Made by a program: the position numbers and the translations under genes. 64,000 bases of DNA from contig OX638325.1 in NCBI GenBank assembly GCA_951812795.1, forward strand, positions 2,132,277 to 2,196,276, written 5' to 3'. Source of the stretch: an uncultured Dehalococcoidia bacterium. GTDB lineage: Bacteria; Chloroflexota; Dehalococcoidia; Lucifugimonadales; Lucifugimonadaceae. Positions 62,870-64,000 of the stretch are shown here, in pieces; the first letter of the stretch is position 1; every line of letters begins with the position of its first letter. The notes under the pieces are model-generated. The model had not been told where the DNA came from and ran no database searches. It saw only the letters and a program-made list of their open reading frames with translations.

Positions 62870-64000
62870 TCAACCTTCGTCGCCGTCCAAGATGAACCGC
62901 TCGAAGACACTGTTGCCCAACAATCGTCCCCGTCGAGTGAGTCTGATGCTGTCGACAGCAAGTTCAATCAAACCAGCTCTGGTTAGCTCATCAATTTCGG
63001 TCCCATATTTTGACCGCAACGACGTCCCAAATCGGCAACGAAACTCCGCATGCGAAACGCCTTCGGCTAAACGCATGCCCAGCATCATGGTTTCCGACAT
63101 CGCCATCGACTGCGATGTGACCTCGACAAAGTCGATAGCGACTTCACCCTCGACAAGGCCTAACGCTCCAGCATCGTCTTCACGAGATGCCTCACCCATC
63201 CTTGCAATGTAACGCCGTGGGGATTTCATGTTTGCGAACCGTTTACGGAACATCGAAGAATGGGCGCCGGGTCCAACGCCGAGGTAGGGTTTGTTGAGCC
63301 AATACGCCAAGTTGTGTTGCGATCTATGACCCGGTTTGGCCCAATTGGATATCTCGTAGTGTTCATATCCGGCATCACCCAGCAATTCCATCGCTAACTC
63401 GTACATGTCGGCAGCCAGATCATCGCTCGGCGTTTGCACGGTTCCGCGTTGAACATCACGATGCAATGGCGTGCCAATTTCAACTTGTAGACCGTACAGC
63501 GAAAGATGCTCGGTACCGAGATCAATTGCACGCTTCAAAGTGGTTTCCCACACGGCAATCGACTGGTTCGGAAGTCCGAACATCAAATCGATGCTGATGT
63601 TGTCGAAACCCGCATTGCGCGCTGTCTTGACCGCGTGGGCGGCTACATCCGAACTGTGCCTTCGCGACAATGCCACGAGTATCGGATCAACGAACGATTG
63701 GATTCCGATGCTGATGCGGTTGAAACCAGCATCGAGCCACACCTCAGATTTGTCGCGATCAACGTCGTCCGGATTCGCTTCCAAAGTGATCTCAGCATCG
63801 GACACGATTTGCATCGAACGGTCGATCCAGTCGAATAACCGCGTAATCCATTCGCTAGGCAAGTACGACGGTGTTCCGCCACCGAAGAATACGGTCGCCA
63901 CCTGAGGCCGCTTCAAACGCTCACCCCACAGCGCGATCTCGGTTGACAACGCATCGACGAACGAAGGCATCAAGTCTTCGATGCCCTCATATGTGTTGAA
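62870..64000 (-). CDS. hemW: Radical SAM heme chaperone HemW, cut by the right edge
   Basis: The gene continues beyond position 64000: the frame is open to the end and reads FNTYEGIEDLMPSFVDAL upstream of the first in-window ATG (63973), which matches the segment just after the CxxxCxxC cluster of HemW (CDFNTY...). So the radical SAM cysteines lie outside. Inside are VFFGGGTPSYLP, LEANPDDV, RISIGIQSF, LMFGLPNQS and the C-terminal HemW domain. HemW inserts heme into partner proteins; it was formerly annotated as HemN-like, but the length and domain pattern favour HemW. Heads a minus-strand unit with the methyltransferase and possibly selB. Confidence 0.92.
   Translation of the reverse strand, partial: FNTYEGIEDLMPSFVDALSTEIALWGERLKRPQVATVFFGGGTPSYLPSEWITRLFDWIDRSMQIVSDAEITLEANPDDVDRDKSEVWLDAGFNRISIGIQSFVDPILVALSRRHSSDVAAHAVKTARNAGFDNISIDLMFGLPNQSIAVWETTLKRAIDLGTEHLSLYGLQVEIGTPLHRDVQRGTVQTPSDDLAADMYELAMELLGDAGYEHYEISNWAKPGHRSQHNLAYWLNKPYLGVGPGAHSSMFRKRFANMKSPRRYIARMGEASREDDAGALGLVEGEVAIDFVEVTSQSMAMSETMMLGMRLAEGVSHAEFRCRFGTSLRSKYGTEIDELTRAGLIELAVDSIRLTRRGRLLGNSVFERFILDGDEG

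Noticed and set aside
1-64000. CRISPR arrays, prophage or insertion sequences
   Set aside because: No regularly spaced direct repeats, transposases, integrases or phage genes were seen; almost all DNA is accounted for by core genes.

Overview
The window is about 64 kb of gene-dense bacterial chromosome made almost entirely of housekeeping and central-metabolism genes. There are no phage genes, transposases, CRISPR arrays, rRNAs or tRNAs that I can see. The gene set best fits Chloroflexota, probably a Dehalococcoidia/SAR202-like lineage. It has two FtsZ paralogues, a stripped division cluster (rsmH-ftsA-ftsZ) without mraZ or mur genes, a mycobacterial-type CysM beside MoeB, a B12-dependent ribonucleotide reductase as the only RNR present, a mandelate-racemase-like enolase and Eis-type acetyltransferases. 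This placement is an inference; no single gene settles it.

Layout. 0-1 kb: rplY on the minus strand, with the start of another minus gene at the left edge. 1.2-11 kb (+): an Rrf2 Fe-S-type regulator, moeB, cysM, an amidase, an SDR protein, uvrA, a hotdog thioesterase and a D-cysteine-desulfhydrase-like enzyme. 11-17 kb (-): thrB, lysC, a polyprenol-phosphate glycosyltransferase, a methyltetrahydrofolate methyltransferase-like protein, an intact yihY and a decayed tandem yihY copy. 17-24 kb (+): a 2-hydroxyacid dehydrogenase, purF-purM-purH, a second glycosyltransferase and nicotinate phosphoribosyltransferase. 24-30.4 kb (-): a TPP enzyme, recA, a CorC/CNNM protein and tilS. 30.8-31.9 kb (+): ftsZ copy 1. 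32-36.7 kb (-): two coupled Eis-like genes, a small unknown, a membrane protein and an enolase-superfamily enzyme. 36.8-37.9 kb (+): birA and yggU. 37.9-39.2 kb (-): mogA-trmD. 39.4-47.4 kb (+): rsmH, ftsA, ftsZ copy 2, nrdR, nrdJ and pdxA. 47.4-50 kb (-): an ABC-2 exporter. 50.1-59.6 kb (+): proC, rplS, priA, def, secD-secF, nfo and a zincin. 59.6-64 kb (-): hemW (cut by the right edge), a methyltransferase, selB and a coupled small unknown.

Genes are tightly packed. Many adjacent pairs overlap by one to four bases (GTGA, TTGA, ATGA, TAATG), so translational coupling is common, and non-ATG starts are frequent. Regulatory signals I can support are a NrdR box before nrdR-nrdJ, dyads around the rrf2 gene, a palindrome in the recA promoter region, a probable leaderless promoter for the nicotinate phosphoribosyltransferase gene, and several terminator hairpins.

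The observations most worth following are the division of features between the two FtsZ proteins and the reduced division cluster, the decayed yihY copy, an SDR protein without the YxxxK pair, the Eis pair, the Rrf2-moeB-cysM unit, and GC skew that reverses inside cysM. I did not find a clearly new defence, mobile or secretion system.
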